From Petrolisthes cinctipes (taxonomy: Eukaryota; Arthropoda; Malacostraca; Decapoda; Porcellanidae): a stretch of DNA of 64,000 nt. The notes under the pieces were generated by a model. The model was not told the origin of the DNA. It searched no databases and worked only from the letters and a program-made list of their open reading frames with translations. The translations under genes and the position numbers were made by a program. Each line of letters begins with the position of its first letter. The stretch's first letter is position 1. The DNA lies in assembly GCA_033782935.1 (NCBI GenBank), contig JAWQEG010001395.1, positions 1,582,501-1,646,500 of the forward strand, given 5' to 3'. Below, in pieces: positions 52,581 to 63,990 of the stretch.

Positions 52581-53335
52581 GTTGTTATATATGCGTTTAT
52601 CAAACATTGAAAACCGTGTCAAAATAATATAATTATCACCTCATAATTATTTCGGTTTACGTCTGCCAGTAAGAAAATATGTATTGCTCTTTCAGTAATA
52701 TTGACACGGTAGCCATACTAACAGTGATATATTTTGTTCATAGGTAATGAGATGTTCAGTGACAGACTACAAGAGGGAGGTGCCCTATATGTCATAACCC
52801 CAAAAGTATGATTGTGTGTTTAGTTATCACTGTAAAGATTGTTAGTCAATATGATTAAATAATTTAACCTTACGTGCCAAAGAATAATAATTCATACGAG
52901 TATTAAATGTTAAAACCAGCTTGTCTGAAACTCATTTTAATATATACTGAAATGAAGAGCCATGGAGCTATAGATATTTAAGTTTTGGGTTGGCTTCAGA
53001 GTCGGTAAAATTTATATCCGGTAAATAAAGCATCAGGTAATTATATGTATGAGTAAATCTATGAAGAAATATTATTATTAATTCAGTTGTAGGCATAGTC
53101 GGCATCAAAGTCGTAATTATGAAACATCTGTGGTCGGAGTCGGATTCAACTAACAGTTGTATTGACAGTAAATATGTGGTTACACCGAGGTCTTGTATAC
53201 ATCCCTGCTGTACTAAATCTGATGTTCTGTTTTTATGAATTCTTACTGGCAGACGTAAACTGAAATAATTATGAGGAGATAATGATATTATTTTGACACG
53301 GTTTTCAATGTTTGATAAACGCATATATAACAACA
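52581..53335. mobile_element. Non-autonomous element with 95-bp inverted ends
   Basis: 52581-52675 is the inverted match of 53240-53335: GTTGTTATATATGCGTTTAT to TACGTCTGCCAGTAAGAA, with a few mismatches and one indel. The 560-bp interior is AT-rich and has no transposase. No obvious target duplication. Confidence 0.75.
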
Positions 53336-53407
53336 AATGGACAAAGGGTCACTCTAAGAATACTTCCCAATCTGTTTACAGTCAGAAAGCAGGCCTCCTG
53401 TCAGGTT

Positions 53408-53445
<38 letters not shown>

Positions 53446-53828
53446 CCAGGTACTTTTAGGTCATAAACCTTTCTATCTCGTTAATGAGAGAGAGGAACTA
53501 ACCTTGACCTTCCATCAAACTGACCATCGACCCTTTCACAGAGAAAGAGAGAATAAGGAATAAAGTAGGAAGAAGAGGAGAGAAGGAAGACAAGACAGAC
53601 AGAGAATTAGACTGACCATTCACAGGCAACACAGTCACTCTAGCCATTCCTGTCAACTATTGAGTTTGAAATGTATATAAGCAGAGGATGTACACTAGCA
53701 TTTAGGATACCTACACTGACTTCCAAAGGGCTATAAACTCTCTCCATAAGAGAGAGACACAATAATATAAGACAAGGCACATCATTATCATTCCATGTAT
53801 ATATATATATATATATATAAATTAAGCC
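53336..53828. other. No recognised gene; contains (AC)n at 53410-53442 and (TA)n at 53801-53819
   Basis: Unassigned sequence with two microsatellites; the second lies just before the TTAA of piggyBac copy 2. Confidence 0.45.
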
Positions 53829-54645
53829 TTAACCCCTCCGGGACGGGGCAAGAATGGAATTACGCGCTGTGAGTACGGGCCCAATACTAACTTTTATCCT
53901 GCCTGTCCGGGTATTTCCCAGAAAATCACTCTACTTCTCTTACTCCCTACGTCTAAACTACAATACTGAACAACTTAAATTTGATTGTGTACTCACCATC
54001 AACTCCTCCTCTTTCCATTAAAACCAACCCCAGCTCTCTAGGACACTCCATTGCCGAGAAATCAAGTGAGGAATGGAGGTCACTTTTCCCGTGAGAGCGA
54101 GGCTGCGTTCGCTTTGTGAGCGTGGCTCTGACAAGGACTGGCGCTGGTGGAGGAAAGATGGCCGCCGGCAGAATGACGCAACACTTGCCTCCCCCGGGCG
54201 ACACGTCGTACGGTTCGTGTGCATCCTACCATTACAGCCCCTGTATTATTTGTGTGGTTAGCTGACCATTCCAGAGTGGTTTTATGCCCTGGAGAGAAGC
54301 GTGGGAGTTATGTACAGTATTTACGCGAAACATTTTCAGTGTCATTCGCACCATTTGTTCATGTTCAACGTAAATATAAATGTGTCACTATCACTGTTAT
54401 CCTTATTTTCTATATATTTTTGTATTTTGTTGTTTTAAATTTTTTATTATCATTTTTTCTATGCGTAAATGTGTCACTCTCACTTTTCTTATAGCCTAAT
54501 ATGTACAAATGTGTCACTATCACGTCACTACAGCCTAAAATATATGTACAAATGTGTCACTCTCACTTTTCTTATAGCCTAAATAGTGTCACTGTCACCA
54601 AGTGTCACTGTCACTTTATTCGCATACTCCCATCACTTCCTGCTT

Positions 54646-57012
54646 CTATATATATTCCAATATATGGTAGTCTGAGAAGCAGTTTCCAGGGCATAACGGC
54701 ACACAACATTCCTTGCACCAGAAGCGAGTTTCCTTGGACTTCTGGGGGTGACGTGTTGTGTGCCTGCAAACATAGCAGCGACGAGAGCCTAGACGTCCTG
54801 ACGGCAACGGTGGCAGATTAGTAAGGTAGTGGCGAGCCATATAGCCACTCTGCTGCAACCTGTCAGGCCGTTGTGCCGCTGCCTGTCTGCCTTGCTGTGG
54901 TTGCACAGTGCTGAACCTCTCCAGGAGCTGAGATATCAACTCTAGCTCCAATTCCCGGAGTGCCAACTTGGAGTCAGGGTGATGCTGGAGGTAGAGTATA
55001 TAACAGTTCAGCACTGTGACATCAAGAAGGTGGAAGAAAGCCTTCTTGTACCACTTACAAGTTTTTCTCAGACAATCGATGGAACTCACCATCATGTCTG
55101 ACTTATCGACGAGTCTCATATTGATGTTATAATCGAGCACAGCATCAGGCTTGTAGATGGTATCACCTGTGCCGCGCTCAGTCTTCCCAGAATCCTGCAT
55201 CACGCCCCTGTTCACGGTGGTGAGCATATTGACGGGGCGTTTATCGTGCCATTTGATGGCCAGCATGTTCCCACATTTCTTTTTGATGCAGTCGCCCTTC
55301 CGGGTGAGAGGGAATGCTGGCCACCCCTTCCTGTTGACACGAATAGTTCCGCAGGATCCTGTTTGGTGCTGCAGGAGAAACTGGCTAAGTGCTGGAGAGG
55401 TGTAATAGTTATCAGTGTACAGGATGTGGTTGTTGTCAAGGTAATCCCCCATGAGTGCCTTGACAAAACTCCCGCTGAAGCCAAGAGGGTCGTCGGCCGG
55501 GACATCCACATCCGTACCTGAATAGAGTATAAAATCCAACACATAGCCAGTCTTACAGTCGCAGATGACATAGAATTTGATGCCAAATCTATGCCTCTTT
55601 GACGGGATGTACTGGATGAAGGACAATCTTCCCCTGAACAGCACCAGAGACTCGTCGATAACCACTTTCTGGAATGGTCGAAAAAATGCTCGTATTTTCT
55701 CCAGGAGGATAGACATTACTGGCCTAATTTTCCACAGCCTGTCGTTCGGGTGTGGACCCATGTTGGGGGCGAAGTGCAGGTAGGACAAAATGTCCCTATA
55801 TCTGTCCCTGGACATGTATTTCCCGAACGCAGGTGTGGATATCAGGGCGTGTGTGCTCCAGAAGTCCTTGAGGCGATGTTTCTTGACATGAGGCATCATC
55901 ATGGTCAAAGCTAACCACACATACAACTCAGCAATATCGACGTCAGCCCATTGCAACATCTTACTATGTTCCCTGCCTGGTCTATTGCTGAGTTGCACAG
56001 AGAGTTGTTTGAAGGTGTTTATCTCCTGCATCATGTAAGTCATCAATATTATATCAAAAAAGGCAGTGAAATAATCTAATATTGATGACCTCTGACGACA
56101 TAGAAATGCGGCCTGTATACCTGAATGACTGTCGTCAAAGGCAGGTATATCAGGCGCAAATTCATCGCAATCCGTCCACACATAGGGATCAGCGGGTCTA
56201 TGACGAGGTGCGCCGCGTTGCTGTCGTTGTTGGCGTTGTTGTTGTGGTGGTGGTGGTGGTGGTGGTGCAGCAGTACCAGGGGCAGGCGAGAGTGAGTCGT
56301 CAGGCACGAGAGGAGAGGGAGAGTGTGGTGGTGGGGGAGGTGGCGTCAGGTCACGGGGGGGCGGGCTATCAGGGTCAACAGTAGGGGAGAGATAAGCTGC
56401 CTTTGTCCTCTTCCCCCTTCCTTTACCCTTCCCTCTTACTCCTACTCTCCTCCCTCTTACCACCACTGGTTGCGACGCATCCTCGTCCGACGAGGAAGAG
56501 GAAGACGAAAAATCTAACCTCCTCCTCGGCCTCTTGCCCATGGGAGTGGAGACGTAGCGAGGTTTGGAGGTTGAAGCAGGAGTAGACCTCTTCCTGCCTC
56601 CCACGCCAGATGTTGTAGGAATGGGAGACAAGAGAGTGTCTCCCAAACTACCTCCCACCCCACTGGTGGACGGAATTGCAACAGGGGCTGTAACCTCTGA
56701 CACATCATGCAAGGCTGAAGTTGAGGGAAGAGCTGTGATGGAAGTCACCGCTACACAGGCATCTTCCTCAGTTGATTCGTCAGCTTGCCATTCAGTATCA
56801 GAGTAGCTGTCCAGGTCGTCACTCCCATATGAAAGGTCTGCCAGATTCTCCAATTCCCGCCCTATTGCAGAATCTGACAACCTTGCAGGTGCATGATGCA
56901 ATCTAGCTGGTTGCACCCGCGGAGTGGAGGTTACAGGAGCGGGTGCGCCTGGCAGCGCGGTAGGATGCACCGAATCGAACGAGCCCGTATTTTCTTCACT
57001 ACGCCCAGCCAT
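54646..57012 (-). CDS. piggyBac transposase, copy 2
   Basis: 788 residues from the same MAGRSEEN start, uninterrupted. It differs from copy 1 by two extra serines (SSSSSSSDED) and about ten substitutions, for example ITFKQ to NTFKQ, ELYGW to ELYVW, SIHQEK to SILLEK, SVVKA to SFVKA and RPGSR to RLGSR. The three catalytic Asp motifs (VIDES, YTDNYY, VDKSD) and the C-terminal Cys/His module are unchanged. The SIHQEK to SILLEK pair is the most marked cluster. Confidence 0.95.
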   Translation of the reverse strand: MAGRSEENTGSFDSVHPTALPGAPAPVTSTPRVQPARLHHAPARLSDSAIGRELENLADLSYGSDDLDSYSDTEWQADESTEEDACVAVTSITALPSTSALHDVSEVTAPVAIPSTSGVGGSLGDTLLSPIPTTSGVGGRKRSTPASTSKPRYVSTPMGKRPRRRLDFSSSSSSSDEDASQPVVVRGRRVGVRGKGKGRGKRTKAAYLSPTVDPDSPPPRDLTPPPPPPHSPSPLVPDDSLSPAPGTAAPPPPPPPQQQRQQRQQRGAPRHRPADPYVWTDCDEFAPDIPAFDDSHSGIQAAFLCRQRSSILDYFTAFFDIILMTYMMQEINTFKQLSVQLSNRPGREHSKMLQWADVDIAELYVWLALTMMMPHVKKHRLKDFWSTHALISTPAFGKYMSRDRYRDILSYLHFAPNMGPHPNDRLWKIRPVMSILLEKIRAFFRPFQKVVIDESLVLFRGRLSFIQYIPSKRHRFGIKFYVICDCKTGYVLDFILYSGTDVDVPADDPLGFSGSFVKALMGDYLDNNHILYTDNYYTSPALSQFLLQHQTGSCGTIRVNRKGWPAFPLTRKGDCIKKKCGNMLAIKWHDKRPVNMLTTVNRGVMQDSGKTERGTGDTIYKPDAVLDYNINMRLVDKSDMMVSSIDCLRKTCKWYKKAFFHLLDVTVLNCYILYLQHHPDSKLALRELELELISQLLERFSTVQPQQGRQAAAQRPDRLQQSGYMARHYLTNLPPLPSGRLGSRRCYVCRHTTRHPQKSKETRFWCKECCVPLCPGNCFSDYHILEYI

Positions 57013-57129
57013 TGTCACGGTCAAGCACACACTGATTGAATGTGGGGATGAAAAGGTCTGGTGGTGAAGTATAGCCAGATCAAAAAAAATCCCGACAAAT
57101 TTGGCGTTTTTCCCCATAAATTACCAAAA

Positions 57130-57225
57130 GCGGGATTTCCCGCTGCCCGGACTCTGTCGACAGAGCGGGATTTCCCGCTGCCCGGCCTCTGTCGACCGAG
57201 CGGGAAATCCCGCTGCCCGGACTCT
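57130..57225. promoter_or_regulatory. piggyBac copy 2: right subterminal palindromic modules (3)
   Basis: Three 35-bp-spaced palindromes: GCGGGATTTCCCGC, GCGGGATTTCCCGC and GCGGGAAATCCCGC, separated by TGCCCGG.CTCTGTCGAC. Copy 1 has two. Confidence 0.6.
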
Positions 57226-57234
57226 GGGGGTTAA

Positions 57235-58019
57235 GAAACTTGTGAAGTCAATTATCTAAGAGAACCTAACCGTCTTCCACGTTACCTAATACAACAACAA
57301 CAACTACAACTCCAAGAATTACATCAGATCTTGAACGAGCCTTAGAGGACTGGTACATTTGATGGCATTGGTGTTTTTGCAACAAGGCAAATTACAAGGT
57401 AAAATCTTCACAGGAGTACAGTGACTAGCATAGTTCAAGGACAAGTTGAAGGAATTTACTTGTAAATTCTCTCAAGTAATTTCTTCTGTGGGTATAATCT
57501 TACGACCTCTAATGAAGGATATAAACCACAAATTCTTCACCTACAAGAGCCACCTGCTTCAACATAACTGCAATTCGACCTACAAGGGTACCTCATCTAC
57601 TTCGCAACAAACAATCATCACATCATCACTACCATATCGGCGTCCATGTTACGTAAATGCTCTCGTAAGGACAACGCCATCACTCCATCACCTCCAAGCT
57701 GACACCTCGTTACGTAAATTCTCTTGTAAAGGCAAGTCAACGTTCATCATCTTCACTCCAATAACGACTGTTAGTGTGGTAGTGTGCAAGTTAACTAAGT
57801 CATCGCTTCGTCACTTCACCGTCGTCACCTCTCCACCACATCGTCGCCTCGTCAGACAATACTCCAACTAGACTTCATCTTGTCGTTGCAACTACAGTCA
57901 ACTAAAAGTAGGTACACATTACATGTTACATTACATTATTTTTCACTTGTCCACGAACATGTTAGAAAAGAATTAGGTTCCTCAGTCCAGAAAGAAAGAA
58001 AAGTGCCAAATTAAAATAA
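57235..58019. other. No recognised gene
   Basis: A 141-codon open stretch (57446-57871) is C/A-rich, Ser/Thr/His-rich and matches nothing I know; likely chance. TTACGTAAAT..TCTCGTAA words repeat near 57650-57730. Confidence 0.35.
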
Positions 58020-58059
58020 AGTTGTTGTTGTTGATTGTTGTTGAAGTTCCTCAAGGTGT

Positions 58060-58911
58060 CTGGCTGAACAGCCCCGAGCTCCTGAGGAAGGCCATGGCCT
58101 GAACCGGGCTTTCCCACAATGCCCTCTGAGAATGTATGTTGTGTTGTTGGCGAGTGTGGTTGTGTGCGTTGCAGTCTTCAATAATGTGTTTAATAGAATG
58201 GGGTGCTGTGTTGCATCCCGGACAGGCATCCGCAATGGCTCCATCCAGTCTCTTCTGATATGTCAGAAGGGCCGGGTGGTAGCCACACTGCAGCCTGGCC
58301 AGGTGGACTCTGTCCTCATGGGGAAGAGATGATTCAGATGGGTGGATATCAGGAGGTCGTGCATGCAGCTGTGAGTTGTTTTTTTAGTGTTTGGATGGAC
58401 TGATGAGTGTTTGAGTATGGATATGTTTCTGGAGATTGGTTTGGGGTGGGCAGGATGTAAGAGATTATAGTATTTGTGTATGGTATCGTGTACTGGGTGT
58501 TGTTTTGATGTTCCTTGGCATGTGTGGGTGTTGTGCCATGTAGTGTAGTGGATGGTGTGGGTTTGTGGAGGCTACAGCAAGAATCTGTGTGTCTCTCATG
58601 TCAAGATGATCCTTGATTTTGAGGACTTTGGTTTCATAGTGTAGGTGGTCTGTAGGTGTGGTAGCTGTGCAGCCTGTGATTGTCTTTAGGGCTCTGTTCT
58701 GTATGGTTTGAAGGGTCTTGTGATGAGTCTCAGCGAGGTTTGAAGCCCAGGCAGGGCTTGCATAATCCATCACTGATCGAATATATTGTTTGTATACTGT
58801 GGTTGTGGTTTCTTTGTTGTGTCCGAATGTTGTGCTGGCAAGTGATCTGAGGGCTTTAAGTCTTTGCATGCATTTGTTTTTGATGGCCGTAATATGTTGT
58901 TTGAATGTCAT
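58060..58911 (-). pseudogene. LINE D: reverse transcriptase thumb and C-terminal zinc segment
   Basis: TFKQHITAIKNKCMQRLKAL, SVMDYASPAWASNLAETHHK, then after a break VHLARLQCGYHPALLTYQKR and a zinc-binding-like DACPGCNTAPHSIKHIIEDC (C-X2-C-X6-H-X3-H-X4-C). The protein ends near SSGLFSQTP at about 58060. One frame interruption lies around 58465. Confidence 0.75.
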
Positions 58912-58925
58912 GGATGTATTGTATG

Positions 58926-60961
58926 TTATGCCAAGTATTTTGGGTGTGTGTGTGTGTGTGGTATAGGTGTGTTGTTTATGGTGAGGTGTGGTGTGTAGCG
59001 GTGTTCTGCATTCCAGTTGGTGAGAAGGGTGACAGTTGACTTGGTGGGTGCTATTTTAAGTCTGTTTGTGGTGAACCAGGCATTAAGTGTATTGAGGTAG
59101 GGTTGGAGGATGAGAGTGGCTGTGTCTGCGTTTCTGTGTGTACATGTGAGTGTTATGTCGTCTACGTAGGAGGCTATGTGTGTTTGTGGTGCCTGGGGTG
59201 TTGGTATGTCGTGCATGAATAGGTTGAAAAGGGTGGGTGAGAGTACAGAGCCTTGGGGGACTCCATTGGTGAAACTTTTAATGTTAGATGACTGACCAGC
59301 AAATGTAACATGGGCTACTCTTCCTCCCAAGAAGTTGGCCAGCCATCTTTTGGTGTTATTATGCATGTTTGTATTGTATATTTTGTTTGTGAGGTTGTGG
59401 CGGGGGATGGCATCAAATGCTTTACTAATGTCCAATGTCACTAAGAGTTTTCTGTGTGGGGGTCTATCTGAATTGATGCCATAAAAAATTCTTTGTGTGA
59501 GGTCTGTAAGAAGGGTGTTTGTTGAGTGTAGCGGTCTGAAGCCATGTTGTGAAGATGCAAGGGGGATGTGTAGTGTGATTAGTTTAATGATGAGGCACTC
59601 AGTGATTTTGGAGGGGGTACAAAGGAGGGTGATGGGACGGTGTGATGAGGGTAGTGTGGGATCTTTGTTTGGTTTGGGGATGGTGATGATGTTTCCGTGT
59701 TTCCAGATGTTGGGTAATGTGTTGTGTGAGTGGCTGTAGTTTGCTATGTTAGTGAGTGCTTGTATGCCTTGTGGTCCAAGGTGTTTAATGTGTATGTTAC
59801 TGATGTTGTCAGGGCCACAGGCAGGTGAGTGATTTAAGTTGTGAATGATGTGATTCGTCTGATGATTTGTGAATGGTGTATAGTCTGGGTCAGTGGGGAA
59901 ACGTCTCTTGCGTCTAATGATTTGTGTGTCTTCAGGGTGAGGGTGAAGGTGGCTGACGTGAGAAAAATGTTGGATGAGTGTGTTTGCTTGTTGTTTGTTA
60001 GAGGGTATAGTGTCTGTTGTTGTGATGGCTGCATGTGATTGTGTAGTGTTGCTGTTGGACAGTGTGATGCTGCTTAGTGTTTTGTAGAGTTTGCTGGTGT
60101 TGGTTGTGTGGTTGAGTGTGCTGACAAAACTTTGCCAGTTAAGTGTTTTTTGTTCTTTAATTTTGTTGTTTATTTGTGTATTTAGTGCTTGTATTTGGTT
60201 TATTGTGTGTTGTGTAAGAGAAGTTGGGGATGTGTGTTTAAGTGTGTCACGTTTTCTGATGAGGACTTGAATTTCTGTTGTAAAGTTGGGGTTGTGTTTT
60301 CTTCTGTTACCTCTAGGGATGTGCTGTTTGTCTGCGTTTTGTATAATTGTATTGAATTTTTGAACAGCTGTGTTGATGTTTGTGATGGGTGTACTGTTCA
60401 GTGTTTCGAAGTGTTGTTCTGTTTCAGTAGTGAAGGCTTCCCAGTTGGCACTTTTGTAATTTGTGTATGTGTGTCTGTGGCCAACTGGGGTGATTCTTGT
60501 TTTTGTGGTGAATATGATTGGAAGTTGGTTAGAGCCGAGGGTTCTGACCACTCTCCATGATGTTCTTGGGGCGAGGTTGGGAGAGCAGAAGGATATGTCA
60601 GGAGAGGATGGTTGGAAGAGGGCTTGGTGAGGGATACGAGTGTGTTGATGTGGGTTGTTTAATGAAATGAGGCTGTCAGTTTGTGCAAGCATTTCAAGCC
60701 CTCTGTCTGTGTCTGGGTTGTTGACATACCAGGCCGACGTCTTGGCGTTGAAATGACCACCCAGGATGAGGTCAGGTTGGTTGGTGATCTGATGGCGCTG
60801 GGGGGAGAAGTTTAGGGGAACTGTTGGGCTGGTTTGGGGGGGGGGGATGTATAAATTAACTATTGTGATATTAGATGATTTCTCAGTGGGAGGTTGGACA
60901 AAATATTGATTAATTTTTGTTCTATTCAATTGTATTTCAATTGTGTATTTTATGCATTCCA
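58926..60961 (-). pseudogene. LINE D: endonuclease (partial) and reverse transcriptase
   Basis: Open for about 680 codons of homologous sequence. Endonuclease: ITIVNLYIPPP and LILGGHFNAKTSAW, where GDFN is GHFN, and LGSNQLPIIF, where the usual S-D-H is S-N-Q; three catalytic positions are therefore altered. Reverse transcriptase: HRPITLLCTPSKITECLI, LLVTLDISKAFDAIPRHNL (catalytic Asp), NGVPQGSVLSPTLF and ASYVDDITLTC (YVDD). The frame ends at KYLA because a CA run (HTHTHPKY) has slipped; the protein continues in another frame from 58911. Upstream of 60961 the frame is open but belongs to the neighbouring repeat. Confidence 0.85.
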
Positions 60962-61172
60962 TTCCCGTAGGGAGGTATTGCCTGTAGTGATGTGGGCAAT
61001 ACTTTATGGGTTTTGGCGTACCTTCGGCCTCAGCCACAAGCTTTCAGCTGTTCAAGTTTTCCTTTTTTTTCTATTTCCTTCCTGTTTCCTGTCACACCTC
61101 TCTATCACCTTTTTCTGGCGCTATGTGACCTCGCTGTTGCGGCGCCTCATATCAATAAATCAATCAATATGT
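60962..61172 (+). repeat. Retroelement-tail repeat (family T), copy 4
   Basis: Plus strand, CATTCCCGTAGGGAGG to GGCGCTATGTGACC, TCGCTGTTGCGGCGCC and AATAAATCAATCAAT. It is head-to-head with LINE D. Confidence 0.8.
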
Positions 61173-61440
61173 ATTCCATTATTACATAATAGGCCACATG
61201 AATAATTTAACTTTTATTGTACGAAACTTTTAATTTTGCCAATAAAGATATTTATATATATATATATAATATTTATTTATACCATCATGGTGTTTACGTT
61301 ATTTTGTGCTCTACCAAAAGTCACTGTTGGTTTTAAATCTCTTTCCGCATATCTCGTAGTAGAGTTAATTTCATCGATGGTTTCCAGAATGATATGAATC
61401 CGGTGGATTAATTTCCCTTCTCTCCCTTCTACTTGACCTT
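61173..61440. other. No recognised feature
   Basis: AT-rich, with a short TA run at 61254-61267. Confidence 0.4.
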
Positions 61441-61462
61441 GAGAGAGAGAGAGAGAGAGAGA

Positions 61463-61492
<30 letters not shown>
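61441..61492 (+). repeat. (GA)n(GT)n with T run
   Basis: GAGAGAGA, GTGTGTGT and a 14-15 bp poly-T in series. Confidence 0.9.
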
Positions 61493-61493
<1 letters not shown>

Positions 61494-61639
61494 CTTGTCT
61501 TTCCTTTTGACTGGGACATTACGAGTATATTACAAAAGTAAATAAAGCGAGACTGACATGAGATCGTCTTGGCCATTCACAGTGTGTACTACGATACTGT
61601 TTTAGAAGAGCCATCATTTACACAGGGGAAATTTATGGC

Positions 61640-61840
61640 TAATCACTAACTGACAACAAGAGGATGAATGTGGGGGAAGTTGGGAGGGGTGAAGGCGGAG
61701 TAGACTCTCCCTCCCAGCTCCGATCCCCCTCTTCCCTCTGTCCAGGGTAGGGGGTGGAAGGAAGGACCAAACCCTGAGCAGAAATTAGTGCTCGTGAGTG
61801 TACCATAGTCCATGTACTCCAAGGAGTCCGTTCTTGGTGG
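61640..61840 (-). repeat. Dispersed repeat S, copy 2
   Basis: Complement aligns with 46870-47014; the block continues past GTCTACTCCGCCTTCA here, so this copy lacks the inverted-repeat element seen at 47015. Confidence 0.6.
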
Positions 61841-61929
61841 GGCAGACGTCGTGATATACCACTAGACATGTTGCCAAATCTACCTCAGTACACCTCTCTC
61901 TCTCGTATTTCCCATCTATGTGGTATATG

Positions 61930-61932
<3 letters not shown>

Positions 61933-62011
<79 letters not shown>
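61933..62011 (+). repeat. (TA)n microsatellite, about 79 bp
   Basis: Perfect TA run. Confidence 0.97.
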
Positions 62012-62015
<4 letters not shown>

Positions 62016-62334
62016 AAGCAAACTGTATGTATAGTACAATAGGTTGCACTTTTTTGCATTATAACACCGATTTGAATAAATTTTATTACACCTGGCAGCA
62101 CAGAATTGTTTCCCCATGTTGCCATGCCGAGGCGATAATGGGTCTCTGATTCATTTCCTACCTGACCACAACCCGCGATGGAAGTGACAATTCGATAATT
62201 GGTTTTCAAATTGGCAAGGTTGCACTCAGGGAAATTTCAACTTCTGCCCCATCCAGAACGGACTCCTTGAAGATCAATGACTATAGTTTAAATTCTATCA
62301 ATAACAATGTCATATGGATAAAAAAAACTATTTC

Positions 62335-62640
62335 ACTTCCACGAGCGGTGGTCGACAAGGCGCTCGAGACACCACTCTCTAGTCGTGGTGATTTGCAGAA
62401 GGCTGGAGCTCATTCTCCCCATGCAATTTCTACAAACACAAGAAGACCCAGCAGGTCAGGTGTTGTGTGGACAAAGCCTGCTAGCGGTTTGGACACTTTA
62501 ATATTGAATAATGTATTTGCATCTCTTTCCTATGGCTCTATCCATTCCATTTTTAAGCATTTTAGAGTGGTTCTTCATATCCGTTTCACCTATGACAGTG
62601 ACTGCCGATCTAATCAGTGCTACATAATTTTAATACAAAT
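62335..62640 (+). pseudogene. LINE F: ORF1 N-terminal fragment
   Basis: Aligns with 4550-4830 of copy B: RPSRSGVVWTKPASGLDTLI, LSYGSIHSIFKHFRVVLHIR and FTYDSDCRSNQCYIIL. Function as in copy B (gag-like RNA-binding ORF1), unproven. Confidence 0.65.
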
Positions 62641-62689
62641 TTTGCTGCCAAAGCAGCTTATGAGGCAAAAGACAGCGGTGTGTAGACAG

Positions 62690-63990
62690 CGTAAATCTTT
62701 TGGGACGAACAGTCGACACACATCCCATTTGGGTCCTTCACCAAAAGTCTTCCTGCCTTCGAACACTCAATTTGTTGCGTATTCTGACCCACATAACTTT
62801 GGGTGCTGATAGAGATGCACTGATCCGACTTTACAAGGCACTTGTGAGGCCAATGCTGGACTATGGCTGCAAGGTATACTCATCTGCCATCGATGCTTGA
62901 TTAAAGATTTTAGATTCAGTCCACCATGGTGGGATATGTCTAGCAATTGGGGCTTTTCAAACATCATCATACCTAGTTTCTTGGTGGATGCACACAAGCC
63001 ACCACTGAATCTACATCAACAAGACTTGATTATCCGTCTTCATCGCTCTCCAGATTCTGAGAGCTGTGGAACAGTGACAGACACCCTTTGTCCCAGTTCT
63101 ATACTTCCAACATATTCCCCATCCCTTTGGTTTTCGGGTAAGGGCTATAAAATGGAGGATTTAGGCTTCTCGGTGATAAGCATCTATCCAGTTCGAATTA
63201 CTCGAGTAGCCCATTGGCTTCTTCCGGAAATGGAGGTGTGAATATATGTCAGATAGGTAGGCATCAGTACCCTCTTATGTTGCTTACTCCAATTTTATTG
63301 AACACATGGCAAGTCACCCAGATTTTGTCCCTGTTTTCACAGATTTGTCCAAATCTAGAGATTTGGTGGGATATGGAGTTATTTTCCCCAGTTTTCAAAG
63401 AGGTGGGAGACTACCTTCCCATTACTCAATATTCACTGCTGAACTCCAAGCAATACTATTAGCTTTGAGATTAGTTTTTACTCTTCCACTAGTTTCATAT
63501 AAAATTTTTAGCGATTCACGAAGTGCTCTTCAAGCCATCTCTGCCTGAAATTTTCAATATCTCATTGTGATAGGGATCTTTGAGTGACTGGTGCTGTTGT
63601 AAAGACATGACCAAAATATCCAGTGATACTGGGTCCCAAGGCATGCCATGTAGGTATTCTGGGAAATAAACAGGCTGTGCTTTAACTAGGGCTGCAATAA
63701 CTCGCCTCCCTCCGCTCCATTGCCGGTTCCATACACTGCATTCGTCCTTCATCGGGGATACTGTTCACACTGAATAGCAAAGGTTATGGGATGGTGCGGA
63801 AGCTAATAAGCTCCAGACCAGTGTTTAATACTTGAGTTATGGAGGCTTTAACAGGAGATGGGAGACAGCAATTGTGCATCTCTGTTTGGCCACACTCGAT
63901 TGACACTTAGATTTTTAATTGTGATCATTGTTTGGTCCCTTTCACTGTGTGGCATCTCCTTGTGGACTGTTCACGACTTGGGGACTTAAC
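62690..63990 (+). pseudogene. LINE F: reverse transcriptase tail and RNase H
   Basis: RPMLDYGCKVYSSAID (about 62850) and, after breaks, PVFTDLSKSRDLVGYG at about 63335-63380 (the catalytic Asp kept, the next Gly changed to Leu), then FTAELQAILLALRLVFTL and KIFSDSRSALQAIS (second and third RNase H acidic residues). Multiple stops; the end lies outside the window. Confidence 0.75.

Larger units (their letters stand above)
53833..57230 (-). mobile_element. piggyBac element, copy 2 (intact)
   Basis: A 3,398-bp element with TTAA at 53829-53832 and 57231-57234. It is almost identical to copy 1 from end to end. The 39-bp length difference is fully explained: copy 2 lacks one 81-bp left unit but has one extra 35-bp palindromic unit on the right, 6 bp more in the serine codons and one extra G at the right tip. 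Confidence 0.95.
58020..60961 (-). mobile_element. LINE copy D (third family), 5'-truncated
   Basis: Minus-strand non-LTR element with endonuclease, reverse transcriptase and a C-terminal zinc-binding segment, ending in a CAA-rich tail (58019-58046, seen as GTTGTTGTTG on the plus strand). It is truncated inside the endonuclease at its 5' end, where it abuts a plus-strand family T repeat. Only one frameshift separates the two main open blocks. Confidence 0.85.

Noticed and set aside
57446..57871. 141-codon Ser/Thr/His-rich frame
   Set aside because: Low-complexity composition, no motif, no splice or promoter signals.
61277..61576. 99-codon minus-strand frame
   Set aside because: Its middle is translated from poly-T, GT and GA microsatellites.
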